Assembly (NCBI RefSeq): GCF_030811655.1 | Contig: NZ_JAUSRE010000022.1 | Location: 1 to 64,000, forward strand | Reading direction: 5' to 3' | DNA: 64,000 bases | From: Pseudarthrobacter enclensis | GTDB taxonomy: Bacteria > Actinomycetota > Actinomycetes > Actinomycetales > Micrococcaceae | Shown here: piece by piece, positions 1 to 7,831 of the stretch | How positions within the stretch are numbered: position 1 is the first letter of the stretch | How the letters are laid out: the number at the start of each line of letters is the position of its first letter | Translations under genes and position numbers: made by a program | The notes under the pieces: generated by a model | What the model saw: only the letters and a program-made list of their open reading frames with translations | Database searches by the model: none | Told to the model about the DNA's origin: nothing

Positions 1-180
1 CTCTTCGGGAAAGGCTTTGGGCATGAGGAACATCCTTCCACCCGCAAGGATCAAATCCTCACAGGCAAAGTGTCAATCAAACCTTCAGCAGTCCCCTTGG
101 CTCCGGCCAGGACCTGAGGCCCCTTCCCCACGAAGACCTAGAATCGGTGGCGAAGTCCTTCGTCAGCGTGCCCGAGGAAG
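1..180. other. No gene recognised at the left edge
   Basis: I see no convincing coding frame here. The last bases (cgaggaag) are the ribosome binding site of the gene starting at 181. Confidence 0.4.
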
Positions 181-399
181 ATGACTAAGCAGACTACATC
201 TCCCCAGACTCCCGTTGTGGCTACTTACCGACCGACTGACCTCGCTCGCAAGCTTGGATATATCGACGAGTCCCGACCTGGCAGCTTCGTGCGCGCCTAT
301 CTGCGCAAGAAGTACCCGGATCACCCGCCTTACCAGCCCTGGGTCCTTGATGAGGAAGAGGCGGCTGACGTGCTCGCGCACGTTCCGCGAAGAACGTGA
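181..399 (+). CDS. Small hypothetical protein, 72 aa
   Basis: Unrecognised small, highly charged soluble protein. The start is supported by a GAGGAAG ribosome binding site directly upstream of the ATG. The middle (around residues 16-60) carries a pattern of basic and aromatic residues (RKLGYIDE, then FVRAYLRKKYPDHPPYQPW) that could be a compact nucleic-acid-binding fold, but I cannot name a family. It stands alone on the + strand, with about 240 bp of apparently empty sequence before the next, opposite-strand gene. Confidence 0.55.
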   Translation: MTKQTTSPQTPVVATYRPTDLARKLGYIDESRPGSFVRAYLRKKYPDHPPYQPWVLDEEEAADVLAHVPRRT

Positions 400-637
400 C
401 GGCCAACAGCAATTTAGCGCGGTGGGACGACCATGCGGTGTCTGACAGATGGGCCAGCGCGACTTCTGCCGGCGGGGCGAGCCCAGCAGGTAGCCCGGCT
501 ACGTGGTCCATGGCTCTCTTTTACGACGCTACGCAGGGCAGGGACTAGTTGTCAGTGATGGCGTCCAGTAGCCACTGGTCCCGAGAGGGATCACGGCGCA
601 GCTCGAATGTCCCTTTAACACCCGGTTCGCGATCAGC

Positions 638-991
638 TCATCCCCGTCGCTGATCCCGGCGCCTGTCATCGTAGTCCTGCGCCCGCCCGGTCCTACTGGT
701 CGGTTCGGTACCGGGGTGTTGTGTCTTCATCTCGTACGCGGCGCAGCAAGCTGCCATACTGCGCACGGCCGCGGGGTCTTTTTGCCAGGGCTTTCCGTTA
801 CGGGTGCAGGCGTGAACGCTGTTCGCCCCGGTGCTTTTTGCCGCTTCGTTGAATTCTGCCCAGGCCTCCTGCAGGTCCGCGAGCTGCGCGGGGGTTAGCG
901 GCTCTTCCGGCGCCGGCTCGCTCACCACGCCCGGAGCAGTAACCGCTCCGGGCCCTCTCTGGCGTCTGCCGAACAAGCTCCTTAGACCCAC
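638..991 (-). CDS. Hypothetical protein, 117 aa, abutting the ISL3 element
   Basis: Unrecognised soluble protein with basic ends and a helical centre (residues about 30-50, ALADLQEAW...). It contains several cysteines (CTRNGK, MAACCAAYE). The GTG start at 991 lies only about 10 bp from the apparent left edge of the ISL3 element. Its natural promoter, and perhaps its true N-terminus, may therefore have been removed by the insertion. Coding is inferred from an open frame with protein-like composition; the opposite strand gives only short shadow frames. Confidence 0.5.
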   Translation of the reverse strand: MGLRSLFGRRQRGPGAVTAPGVVSEPAPEEPLTPAQLADLQEAWAEFNEAAKSTGANSVHACTRNGKPWQKDPAAVRSMAACCAAYEMKTQHPGTEPTSRTGRAQDYDDRRRDQRRG

Positions 992-1003
992 GCCTAAACC
1001 GGC

Positions 1004-2329
1004 TCATCCCAATCGGGGGTGTAGGAGTTGGGGTCTGAAGCCGCCGGTCTCGAGCAGGCTTCGGGCGATGTAGTTGGTCAGGTTGCGGAACCCGAGTGCG
1101 GAGCCGCGCAGGTGTTCGAGCCGTCCGTTGAGCGCCTCGGTCGGCCCGTCGCTGGTGCCGGGTCGTTCGAAGTAGGCGAGCACGTCAGCGGCTCGCTTCT
1201 TCAGGGTCCGGCCCAGGGTGGTGAGCTCGGTGAGCACCTTGGGGACGCCGGCGCTGAGGTCGGTGATCAGCTTCTCCATGAGCTCGCGGCCACGTTGCCG
1301 GTCCTCGTGCCGATAGGCGGCGATCATCCGCTGGTAGACACCCCAGGTCGCCTCGACCTCGACGTGAGCGTCATCAACGAACAGCGCGCGTAGCCTGTCG
1401 CTCTGCTTGTCGGTGAGCAGGTCCGAGCCGGTGTGCAGCGTGCGCCGCGACTTGTAGAGCGGATCGTCCCTGAACCCACGGTGCCCGTGGATCGCGAGTT
1501 GGACCCGGCGCCGGCACCTGTCGAGGGCGTCACCGGCCAGGCGCACGACGTGGAAGGGATCCATCACCGTGACCGCGTCCGGGATCTCCTCCGCAGCGGC
1601 GGTCTTGAACCCGGTGAAGCCGTCCATCGCGACCACCTCGACCGCGTCACGGAAGGCGTCGTCGCGGTCGGCGAGCCAGGTCTTGAACGCCGCCTTCGAC
1701 CGGCCCTCGACCATGTCCAGCAGCCTTGCTGGGCCGGCGCCATCGCGGACCGGGGTGAGGTCGATGATCACGGTGACGTACTTGTCGCCACGCCTGGTGT
1801 GGCGCCAGACGTGCTCATCGACGCCAATCACCTTCACGCCCTCGAACCGCGTGGGGTCGTTGATCAGCAGCCGCTTGCCTTCGGCCAGGACCGCGTTGTT
1901 GGCGGTGTCCCACGCGACCCCGAGTCCCTCGGCGACACGGGCGACGGTGAGGTGTGCGACCACGATCCCTTCCAGCGCCCACCGCAGCCCGGTGCGCGAG
2001 AGCTTCGCGCGTGGCTCCGCCGCGGCGCTGGTGTCTTGGCGCCACACGTGTCCGCAGTCTGCACAGCGGTAGCGGCGCACTACAACTTCCAGCACGGTCG
2101 GTCGCCAGCCCAGCGGCTCGTGGGCCAACCGCCGGATCACGGTGTCACGAGCGGCGCCTTCGCTGCCGCACCGTCGGCACCACTGATCTGGTTCCACCAC
2201 GCGGCACGCGAGGACCGCACGATCCGGTTCAAGTCGTTGCCCGATCACGCTCAGACCGAGGCCGTCGAGTCGAGCGAAGGCGGTCAGGTCAGGGCGGCCG
2301 AAGCCGGGCGGCGGGGTAGCGTCGGGCAC
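1004..2329 (-). CDS. tnpA: ISL3-family transposase, 441 aa
   Basis: DDE transposase moving the ISL3 element. Near the N-terminus two CxxC pairs (WCRRCGS and YRCADCGHVW, about residues 50-95) form the zinc-ribbon typical of ISL3 transposases. The central DDE domain shows VIGVDEHVW (about 165) and VAMDGFTGF (about 232), and the C-terminal part has the helical TEALNG region with the catalytic E. Full length for the family (about 400-440 aa), with no internal stop. The start is GTG at 2329, which sits inside the arm of a long inverted repeat (2328-2387) and may restrict translation. Confidence 0.9.
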   Translation of the reverse strand: MPDATPPPGFGRPDLTAFARLDGLGLSVIGQRLEPDRAVLACRVVEPDQWCRRCGSEGAARDTVIRRLAHEPLGWRPTVLEVVVRRYRCADCGHVWRQDTSAAAEPRAKLSRTGLRWALEGIVVAHLTVARVAEGLGVAWDTANNAVLAEGKRLLINDPTRFEGVKVIGVDEHVWRHTRRGDKYVTVIIDLTPVRDGAGPARLLDMVEGRSKAAFKTWLADRDDAFRDAVEVVAMDGFTGFKTAAAEEIPDAVTVMDPFHVVRLAGDALDRCRRRVQLAIHGHRGFRDDPLYKSRRTLHTGSDLLTDKQSDRLRALFVDDAHVEVEATWGVYQRMIAAYRHEDRQRGRELMEKLITDLSAGVPKVLTELTTLGRTLKKRAADVLAYFERPGTSDGPTEALNGRLEHLRGSALGFRNLTNYIARSLLETGGFRPQLLHPRLG

Positions 2330-2387
2330 GTCGAGGTCTTTCCGATGGATGGCGTAGGAACCTCCATCGTCGGGAGACCTCGACGTC
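2328..2387 (-). promoter_or_regulatory. Nested inverted repeat over the transposase start
   Basis: Outer arms ACGTCGAGGTCT (2328-2339) and AGACCTCGACGT (2376-2387) are perfectly complementary. Inside them CGATGGA and TCCATCG form a second arm pair. One outer arm overlaps the GTG start codon of the transposase. In a transcript entering from outside the element this would fold over the start, a known way for IS elements to prevent expression from read-through (inference). The same structure is kept in the partial copy at 4026-4154. Confidence 0.55.
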
Positions 2388-2436
2388 TATCTGCGGACCG
2401 ACTCGGCGGGGCGCGATCGTCTCGTGCGTTGGCGGA

Positions 2437-2748
2437 CTACGGGAGCTTGGACGCGAGGACGTCGGCCGCCAGGATCTCGGGTGCTGCGCCGAGGAGGTGC
2501 TGGTTGGCCATCAGGGCTGCGACGATGGCGCCGTTGGCGTGGGCGTCGCGAGCGGCTTCGTCGGGGAATGCATCGAAGATCCAGAAGGTGTCGGCGTGGG
2601 TCCTGACCGCGAACCAGACAATCGTTCCTACTTCTTCGTTGGCGAGTGCGACAGCGCCGGCGAGCAGATCGGCGACCGCGTCGTGCTGTCCATCGGCCGC
2701 GACGATCTTGGCGACGAAGGCATACGGAAGTGATGCGGGTGTGGACAT
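2437..2748 (-). CDS. ABM-domain (putative quinol-type) monooxygenase, 103 aa
   Basis: Small antibiotic-biosynthesis-monooxygenase fold, a dimeric alpha/beta barrel used for cofactor-less oxidation of quinols or polyketide-like substrates. The pattern is typical: a first strand YAFVAKIVA, a helix, then GTIVWFAVRTHADTFWIFDAFPD... as the second and third strands, and a final ANGAIVAALM helix. Length matches the family. It is divergent from the GlxA-type regulator at 2856 across a shared 107-bp promoter region, a common arrangement for a regulator and its target. The substrate cannot be inferred. Confidence 0.75.
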   Translation of the reverse strand: MSTPASLPYAFVAKIVAADGQHDAVADLLAGAVALANEEVGTIVWFAVRTHADTFWIFDAFPDEAARDAHANGAIVAALMANQHLLGAAPEILAADVLASKLP

Positions 2749-2855
2749 GAGGGACTCTCCTTGACGTCGGGGTTCTTCGTGGGACGAGTCCAGCGTATGA
2801 CGAGCGAGGGCCGGTGGGAAGTGGCGTATACGGCAGTATTGCTATTGTTTACGTC
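2749..2855. promoter_or_regulatory. Divergent promoter region, monooxygenase/GlxA regulator
   Basis: A short shared intergenic region with an A/T-richer core (gtatacggcagtattgctat) just upstream of the + strand ATG at 2856. It probably carries both promoters and the regulator's operator; no exact boxes are claimed. Confidence 0.4.
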
Positions 2856-3797
2856 ATGCGTATCGGACTGATCGCGATCGACGGCTGCTTCGGTTCGGCT
2901 ATCGCGTCGATCATCGACATCGTGCGGGTGGCCGACGGAGCCCGCGGCGACGTCGACCCGCGGATCGACCCGATCGAACTCGCCATCCTCGGACCGAAAC
3001 GGCGAGTGACCACGACGGCATCGATGACCCTGTCGGTGGACCACCCGCTGCCGGAGTCCGGAGAGTTCGACGTGGTCGTCGTCCCTGCGCTTGGAACCCT
3101 CACGGCCGCCGCGACCCACGACGCCCTCCAGAGCCGAGATGCTCGTTCGGTCATCGCCTCACTCGGGCGCCTCGACGACGCGACCACCCGGATCGCCGCG
3201 GCGTGCACCGGCGTGTTCGCCGTCGCCGAGACAGGACGGATGCATCATCGGCGGGCGACGACCAGCTGGTTCCTGGGGCCGGAGTTCCGGAAGCGCTATC
3301 CGACCGTCGCCCTCGATCTCGACACCATGGTCGTGGTCGACGGGAACCTCGTCACCGCCGGCGCCGCCTTCGCCCACATCGACCTCGCGCTCTCACTCGT
3401 GCGATCGATCAGCCCCGACCTGGCCCAACATGTCGCCAAGCTCCTCATCATCGACGAGCGCCCGTCGCAGGCGGCCTTCGTCGCCTACGAACATCTCCGG
3501 CACGAGGACCCGATCGTCGTCGAGTTCGAACGCTTCGTGCGCGCCCGCCTGGACGAACCGTTCAACGTCGCCTTCGTCGCGCAGTCGCTCGGCACCAGCC
3601 GGCGCACCCTCGAACGACGAGTCCGTGCGGCGCTCAACCTCACTCCGCTCGGCTTCGTCCAACGGCTTCGCACCGAACGAGCTCGACACCTCTCAGCAAC
3701 CACGGACCTCACCTCCGCCGAGATCGCGCTACGGGTCGGCTACGCAAACGCCGAGACTCTGCGCTCCCTCCTGCGCAGGGAGCGACGCCGTTCCTGA
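2856..3797 (+). CDS. GlxA-family AraC-type transcriptional regulator, 313 aa
   Basis: N-terminal DJ-1/PfpI-like domain (about residues 1-170) fused to a C-terminal AraC helix-turn-helix domain (about 215-310), the architecture of GlxA regulators. The N-domain shows the elbow region (RIAAACTGVFAVAETG) with Cys in the DJ-1 nucleophile position. The C-domain shows FNVAFVAQSLGTSRRTLERR and LTSAEIALRVGYANAETL, the two HTH units. I chose ATG 2856 over an upstream GTG at 2814 because the family begins at RIGLIAIDG. It probably controls the divergent ABM monooxygenase (inference). Both genes lie between two copies of the ISL3 5' end, so the pair may have been moved together. Confidence 0.85.
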   Translation: MRIGLIAIDGCFGSAIASIIDIVRVADGARGDVDPRIDPIELAILGPKRRVTTTASMTLSVDHPLPESGEFDVVVVPALGTLTAAATHDALQSRDARSVIASLGRLDDATTRIAAACTGVFAVAETGRMHHRRATTSWFLGPEFRKRYPTVALDLDTMVVVDGNLVTAGAAFAHIDLALSLVRSISPDLAQHVAKLLIIDERPSQAAFVAYEHLRHEDPIVVEFERFVRARLDEPFNVAFVAQSLGTSRRTLERRVRAALNLTPLGFVQRLRTERARHLSATTDLTSAEIALRVGYANAETLRSLLRRERRRS

Positions 3798-4025
3798 CCT
3801 ATCGCCATGCCTGTAGCCGGTGCCCTAGCGCTCGACTGGAACCACCTCTCAGCACGTCGCGTCGACGCTCCTGCGTCGCCCCTGGACTACCCACTCGACA
3901 CGCCCGCAGCACAGCCCATGTGACGTGCCCCGGCTTCCCGGACGGTCGGGGTTGGGTGGCTGTGATGTCGCTGCGTTCTCGTCGAGAGGGTCAGCAGACC
4001 CGATCAGGGTCGACTGGGATGAGCC

Positions 4026-4154
4026 GCGAAGGCGGTCAGGTCAAGGCGGCCGAAGCCGGCCGGCGGGGTAGCGTCGGGCACGTCGAGGTCTTTCGGATGG
4101 ATGGCGTAGGAACCTCCATCGTCGGGAGACCTCGACGTCTATCTGCGGACCGAC
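4026..4154 (-). repeat. Partial second copy of the ISL3 5' end (129 bp)
   Basis: Matches 2274-2402 over 129 bp with about three substitutions and no indels. It holds the leader hairpin, the GTG start and roughly the first 19 codons of the transposase. Just beyond the truncation point lies GGGATGAGCC, the reverse complement of the motif at the other edge of the full element (1001-1010), which suggests rearrangement at an IS end. It is in direct orientation with the full copy and encloses the monooxygenase/regulator pair. Confidence 0.8.
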
Positions 4155-4485
4155 GCGCCCGGCCGACCTACACCCTCATCTGGGAAGAGCCCCTAAACCC
4201 CCTACTTGATGGAATGAATGGCCCGCCAGGGCGGGGCGCATTGGGGGAACGGCCTGCCCTGGCGGGACCTTTCCACCGTACCAACACCGGCGAATCGCCT
4301 TTGACCAAGACAGAGGGCCCGCATTCCAAGGAATGCGGGCCCTCTGCTGGTAAACATCCTGCTGCTTACGTCTTCGAGCATGACACATCGACTGGCGGAC
4401 TAGGAGATTTTGGGTCCTCCGTCATCGGCCGACTGGGGGAACGTCCGATAACGGAGGACATTCTCACTTTAAGCCTGCCAGGACT
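4155..4485. other. Non-coding stretch with two inverted repeats
   Basis: No credible gene. It holds a GC-rich inverted repeat (CCCGCCAGGGC near 4220 with GCCCTGGCGGG near 4253) and a long hairpin at 4311-4346. It leads into repeat R1. Confidence 0.5.
4311..4346. terminator. 17-bp perfect hairpin
   Basis: Perfect 17-bp arms (4311-4327 and 4330-4346) around a 2-nt loop. There is no T-run on either side, so it may be a factor-assisted terminator or a structural element ahead of the leading-region genes. Confidence 0.5.
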
Positions 4486-4883
4486 GGCTCGCCCTGGTTG
4501 CGGTGCAACCAGTTGAACGGACGTCCGCTGGCGCGGCCGGCTGTTGGGTGCTGCCGGTCCGTCGCAGAGCTCCGGCCCGTCATCACCTGTTGTTTACAAG
4601 CGTTTTTTGTTGCTGTCCTGCGGATTCTAGGCGTCCGCTCCACCCCGGCTAGCCCCTCCTTCGTCGGGGCCTGCAGGCCAGGAAATGTCCTTCCGGCGCT
4701 CGTTCCTCGCTTATTTCCTCTAGGAATTTCCCGTCCTTTGCCCTGCGGGTAGACAGGGCTCCGTCGGCCACCGAGCAAGCAAGCTTGCCAGCAACCAAAA
4801 AACAACTTGGGGGAGAGGGGCAGCTGGCCCGGTTACGTGGTCCCCTCACCACCCCATTCCTCAGCAAAGGAGCAACACCATGA
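4486..4883 (+). repeat. Repeat R1: 398-bp structured leader
   Basis: First of three long direct repeats. By eye it is identical to R2 (5942-6339) over all 398 bp, through the ribosome binding site to the first base after the ATG. It is rich in short hairpins: GGTTGC/GCAACC, GGCCTGCAGGCC, TTCC-TCTA-GGAA, GCAAGCTTGC, and an outer GAGGGG/CCCCTC pair near the 3' end. It directly precedes a + strand gene. A reverse-strand open frame runs through it but is not conserved in the diverged copy R4, so I treat it as non-coding. Confidence 0.85.
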
Positions 4884-5311
4884 ACGCAATCACTATCAAG
4901 ACGGTGACCACCGAGGACACCGGCGAGAGCATCGAGGGCGTGACCGTGTTGGGCGATTACCACTCGAACACCGGTTACGACTGGATGGAACTGATCGGCG
5001 AACACGGCTGGGCTGTGATCCCCAGTTGGGGGTGTGACGGCTGGGACTTGGGCCAGTGGCCCTATGTCATGGTCGCCGGTACCCGCACGGCCGATGCCAT
5101 CGGCAACCTGTTCGGCATGGCCACCTACTGCGAGGGCGACGTGAAGACGACGTTCTACCGGACTAAAGCGAAGTTCTGGGACGCGGTCAGTGAGCAGGCA
5201 TTTTTCCACTGGAAAAACGGGCAGGCCCACGGCCCGGACGACCTGCCCGAGGCCGCCGCAGAGCTTCCGAGCCGGTACCGGATCCCCTCCATGTACCAGA
5301 ACGTGGCCTGA
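4880..5311 (+). CDS. Hypothetical leading-region protein behind repeat R1, 143 aa
   Basis: Unrecognised soluble protein. The AAGGAG ribosome binding site lies inside R1 and the ATG is the last part of the repeat. The sequence is acidic and aromatic, with a distinctive tryptophan-rich block (WAVIPSWGCDGWDLGQWPYVMV, here broken by strands) around residues 48-70 and a central RTADAIGNLFGMATY segment. Its acidity recalls DNA-mimic anti-restriction proteins such as ArdA, and the location fits such a role, but I do not see the ArdA signature, so function is unassigned. Followed 70 bp later by a DUF3846 gene, probably the same transcript. Confidence 0.7.
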   Translation: MNAITIKTVTTEDTGESIEGVTVLGDYHSNTGYDWMELIGEHGWAVIPSWGCDGWDLGQWPYVMVAGTRTADAIGNLFGMATYCEGDVKTTFYRTKAKFWDAVSEQAFFHWKNGQAHGPDDLPEAAAELPSRYRIPSMYQNVA

Positions 5312-5381
5312 CCAGCATCACAGGTGCCCTGCCCGCCCGGGCGGGGCACCACCCCCAACTTACTTACGAAAAAGACCGTTC

Positions 5382-5732
5382 ATGACCAACTGTAAAGCCC
5401 TTATCATTCCCGCCGACCAGTCACAGCCCGCCCGCGTGGAGTCCATCAGCGCGGACCTGGAGACCTTGCAGTACCTGGTGAGGGGAAACATCGAAGCAGT
5501 GAGCGGCGATGACTGGCACTTCTACCTCAACGAGGAAGGAAAATTCCTCGGCCTTGAACCGAACGTCCGCGCGGGGGCCATGGTCCTCCAGCTCACGGGA
5601 GACGTCCAGGACGTCTACTGCGGGGATGTGGTGTTTCTGGGCGAAACCCCGGACGGGGACGAGGCCGACGTCCCCGAGCGCGTCAGGTTCCTTGCGGCCC
5701 TGATCATCGGAACCGCCCAGCCCGCCGCCTAG
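5382..5732 (+). CDS. DUF3846 domain protein, 116 aa
   Basis: A DUF3846 protein, found mainly on actinobacterial plasmids and phages; function unknown. Seen here: the opening strand KALIIPADQSQPARVE, the helix LETLQYLVRGNIEAV, and FYLNEEGKFLGLEPN followed by a GDVVFLGETPDG turn, which together are the family pattern. The ATG at 5382 gives the expected length; an open frame extends upstream but is out of family. It sits in the R1-led transcript and is followed by a GC-rich terminator. Confidence 0.75.
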   Translation: MTNCKALIIPADQSQPARVESISADLETLQYLVRGNIEAVSGDDWHFYLNEEGKFLGLEPNVRAGAMVLQLTGDVQDVYCGDVVFLGETPDGDEADVPERVRFLAALIIGTAQPAA

Positions 5733-5748
5733 GAAACAGGGGGAGGAG

Positions 5749-5773
5749 CGGGCCGGGGCAGTTCCCCGGCCCG
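5749..5773 (+). terminator. Terminator hairpin after the DUF3846 gene
   Basis: 10-bp arms CGGGCCGGGG (5749-5758) and CCCCGGCCCG (5764-5773) with a 5-nt loop. No clear T-run. It separates the R1 unit from the R2 unit. Confidence 0.6.
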
Positions 5774-5941
5774 CCCCAAGCGCGGGCGGGCCACCGCCTC
5801 AGCGGTACCCGGCACAGGTGATCATCACCTGGCGGCGTCCCGCCATTTCTGCACCACTGACACACCACCGCGGCGCCGGTGCCGTGCCGCACCGCGGACA
5901 GGACCCAGGGGACCCCGGCGGGTGTTCGGGCAGGCTCGCAG

Positions 5942-6339
5942 GGCTCGCCCTGGTTGCGGTGCAACCAGTTGAACGGACGTCCGCTGGCGCGGCCGGCTGT
6001 TGGGTGCTGCCGGTCCGTCGCAGAGCTCCGGCCCGTCATCACCTGTTGTTTACAAGCGTTTTTTGTTGCTGTCCTGCGGATTCTAGGCGTCCGCTCCACC
6101 CCGGCTAGCCCCTCCTTCGTCGGGGCCTGCAGGCCAGGAAATGTCCTTCCGGCGCTCGTTCCTCGCTTATTTCCTCTAGGAATTTCCCGTCCTTTGCCCT
6201 GCGGGTAGACAGGGCTCCGTCGGCCACCGAGCAAGCAAGCTTGCCAGCAACCAAAAAACAACTTGGGGGAGAGGGGCAGCTGGCCCGGTTACGTGGTCCC
6301 CTCACCACCCCATTCCTCAGCAAAGGAGCAACACCATGA
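5942..6339 (+). repeat. Repeat R2: 398-bp structured leader
   Basis: Same 398 bp as R1, here leading a DUF4192 gene. About 20 bp on its left (from 5921, GTGTTCGGGCAGGCTCGC) are shared with R3 but not R1, so R2 and R3 share the longer left border while R1 and R2 share the longer right border. Confidence 0.85.
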
Positions 6340-7358
6340 CTGATTCAGTACGCGCCTCCGGCCCCGCCGACGTTCTTAGCTTCGTCCCGCACGCCCTGGG
6401 TTCGGTGCCCCGGGAATCGTTCGTTTTGATCACCCTCCACGGCACCCGGCTGGGCGCTACCTTGCGCATTGATACGCCGCTGGCACCCACCCCGGCCATG
6501 TTCGCCCGGACCGTGGCCGATTACCTCGCAGCGGACACCGCCGCTACCTCGGTGCTGCTGGCCGTTTACACGGACGTGACCGGCGCCCCGGAACTGCCCC
6601 GCCCGTTCCACGAGCACGTCGAGGCCCTCATTGAGGTTTTCGACGCGGCGGGAACTCCGCTCAAAGACGGTTGGCTGGTGACCTCCACCCACTGGCAGAA
6701 CCTCCTGTGCGACGGGGTGGACGCCTGCTGCCCCGCGTACCCGCTGGAGGCCATCACTGACAGCGCCCTGAACGCCGAAATGGTCTACCGCGGCAGCACC
6801 TACAACCAGGACGCGGGCGCTACTTACGCCCCCTTCACTGGCCCCGCGGACACGGAAGAAACCATCATTGCCAGCATCGCTACCCAGATGATCACCGGAA
6901 CCGATCACGCCTCCGCCCTGTGGGCCAACGCTCTGAGAACCACCGGCCAGATCCCCGAACAGGACCGGATCGAGCTGCTGGCAACGCTTCAAATCCCGGC
7001 CGCCCGCGACCTGCTCCTGTGCAACATCATCGACCCGGAAAGGACCACACCAGAAGGAGCAGGGGACCTGTTGATGGGCAAGATCGCACCGGACTGGACC
7101 CGCGTGGACAAAGCCCAGGAACGCGCACGGGAACTGATCAACGCAGCCCCCGGAGGGTACCGCGCGCCGCTGCTGACAATGATCGGCTGGACCGACTACC
7201 TCAAAGGCCGGGCATCCTCGGCAGCAAACCACTTCACCCAAGCAACCGCCGACAGCCCCGGTTTCCGGCTCGCGGAACTGCTGACCGGAGTGATGAACCT
7301 CGGCACCGTCGCTGACATCGCGATGAACCCCGCCACGGCCTACAAGCCCAAGCGCTAA
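6336..7358 (+). CDS. DUF4192 family protein, 340 aa
   Basis: DUF4192 proteins are widespread in Actinobacteria and of unknown function. The diagnostic N-terminus is present (DVLSFVPHALGSVPRESFV, residues about 13-31), then a strand-rich domain (GATLRIDTP, VLLAVYTDV), a DGWLVTSTHWQNLLC block with CC near residue 132, and a helical C-terminal half (AARDLLLCNIID, LLTMIGWTDYLKGRASSAANHF) that looks TPR-like. The ATG and ribosome binding site lie in repeat R2. A diverged paralogue at 42635 also follows a copy of this repeat, so leader and gene seem to travel together. Confidence 0.85.
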   Translation: MTDSVRASGPADVLSFVPHALGSVPRESFVLITLHGTRLGATLRIDTPLAPTPAMFARTVADYLAADTAATSVLLAVYTDVTGAPELPRPFHEHVEALIEVFDAAGTPLKDGWLVTSTHWQNLLCDGVDACCPAYPLEAITDSALNAEMVYRGSTYNQDAGATYAPFTGPADTEETIIASIATQMITGTDHASALWANALRTTGQIPEQDRIELLATLQIPAARDLLLCNIIDPERTTPEGAGDLLMGKIAPDWTRVDKAQERARELINAAPGGYRAPLLTMIGWTDYLKGRASSAANHFTQATADSPGFRLAELLTGVMNLGTVADIAMNPATAYKPKR

Positions 7359-7365
7359 CAAACAA

Positions 7366-7408
7366 CCACCTGAGGGGCCGGGCCAGAACGGTCAGGTCCC
7401 TCAGGTGG
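7366..7408 (+). terminator. Terminator hairpin after DUF4192
   Basis: Arms CCACCTGAGGG (7366-7376) and CCCTCAGGTGG (7398-7408), 21-nt loop, immediately after the DUF4192 stop codon. Confidence 0.6.
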
Positions 7409-7537
7409 GGCCCGGCGGCCTCCCCCGCAAGCTCCGCCGGCCGCCGGTCACGCTTGCGCGGGCGCAGCACCACAGGGAAAAACGGAAAACACCCGCCGGG
7501 TTAGAGTGGAAACACAACGACCAGGCAGGAATAGACC

Positions 7538-7687
7538 ATGAGCCACGGATTCATCCTCACCGACCAGGACAAAGCCCCCGAAGGCATCACCGCGGCCGAA
7601 GAGGCCATCGAGCTCGCCATCCTGGGTAACGACGAAACAAAGACCCCCGCAGACTTCACCTGGGACCACGAGGGCCAGCAGTACTAA
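7538..7687 (+). CDS. Small acidic protein, 49 aa
   Basis: A short gene between two terminators. The ATG at 7538 follows an AGGCAGGA ribosome binding site, and the product (MSHGFILTDQDK... ending DHEGQQY) is acidic with one helix (TAAEEAIELAILG). I recognise no family. Support: its own ribosome binding site, a strong terminator 56 bp downstream, and placement in a + strand run of genes. It could be a small inhibitor or regulator delivered early in transfer (speculation). Confidence 0.55.
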   Translation: MSHGFILTDQDKAPEGITAAEEAIELAILGNDETKTPADFTWDHEGQQY

Positions 7688-7743
7688 GACTCCTGCAGCG
7701 ATGATGCTGCACCCATAGATTTCCTTTTTGCTGAGGGAAAACA

Positions 7744-7778
7744 GGAAGGGCAGGCACCCGCAGGGTGCCTGCCCTTCC
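7744..7778 (+). terminator. Strong terminator hairpin
   Basis: 16-bp arms (7744-7759 and 7763-7778) with a 3-nt loop, ending the transcript of the 49-aa gene and isolating the R3 unit. Confidence 0.75.
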
Positions 7779-7831
7779 GCCCGTTAACACGACCCACGGA
7801 GGCCAGCGCGACCAAGTACGGGAGTTTGTTT

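Larger units (their letters stand above)
1001..2402 (-). mobile_element. ISL3-family insertion sequence
   Basis: It contains one full-length transposase (1004-2329). The downstream edge is placed at a GGCTCATCCC motif at 1001. The upstream edge is placed at about 2402, where similarity to the second copy of the leader (4026-4154) stops. I could not find matching terminal inverted repeats or a target duplication, so both borders are approximate. Confidence 0.65.

Noticed and set aside
1433..2764. 443-codon frame antisense to the ISL3 transposase
   Set aside because: No recognisable motifs and it crosses the IS edge; the transposase strand is clearly coding.
4464..4805. Reverse-strand ORF inside R1 (also in R2 and R3) as a repeated gene
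   Set aside because: R1-R3 are too alike to show coding selection, and in R4 indels break this frame while hairpins persist.
4880..5311. Assignment of the 143-aa protein as ArdA
   Set aside because: Acidic and well placed, but I do not recognise the ArdA family sequence pattern.
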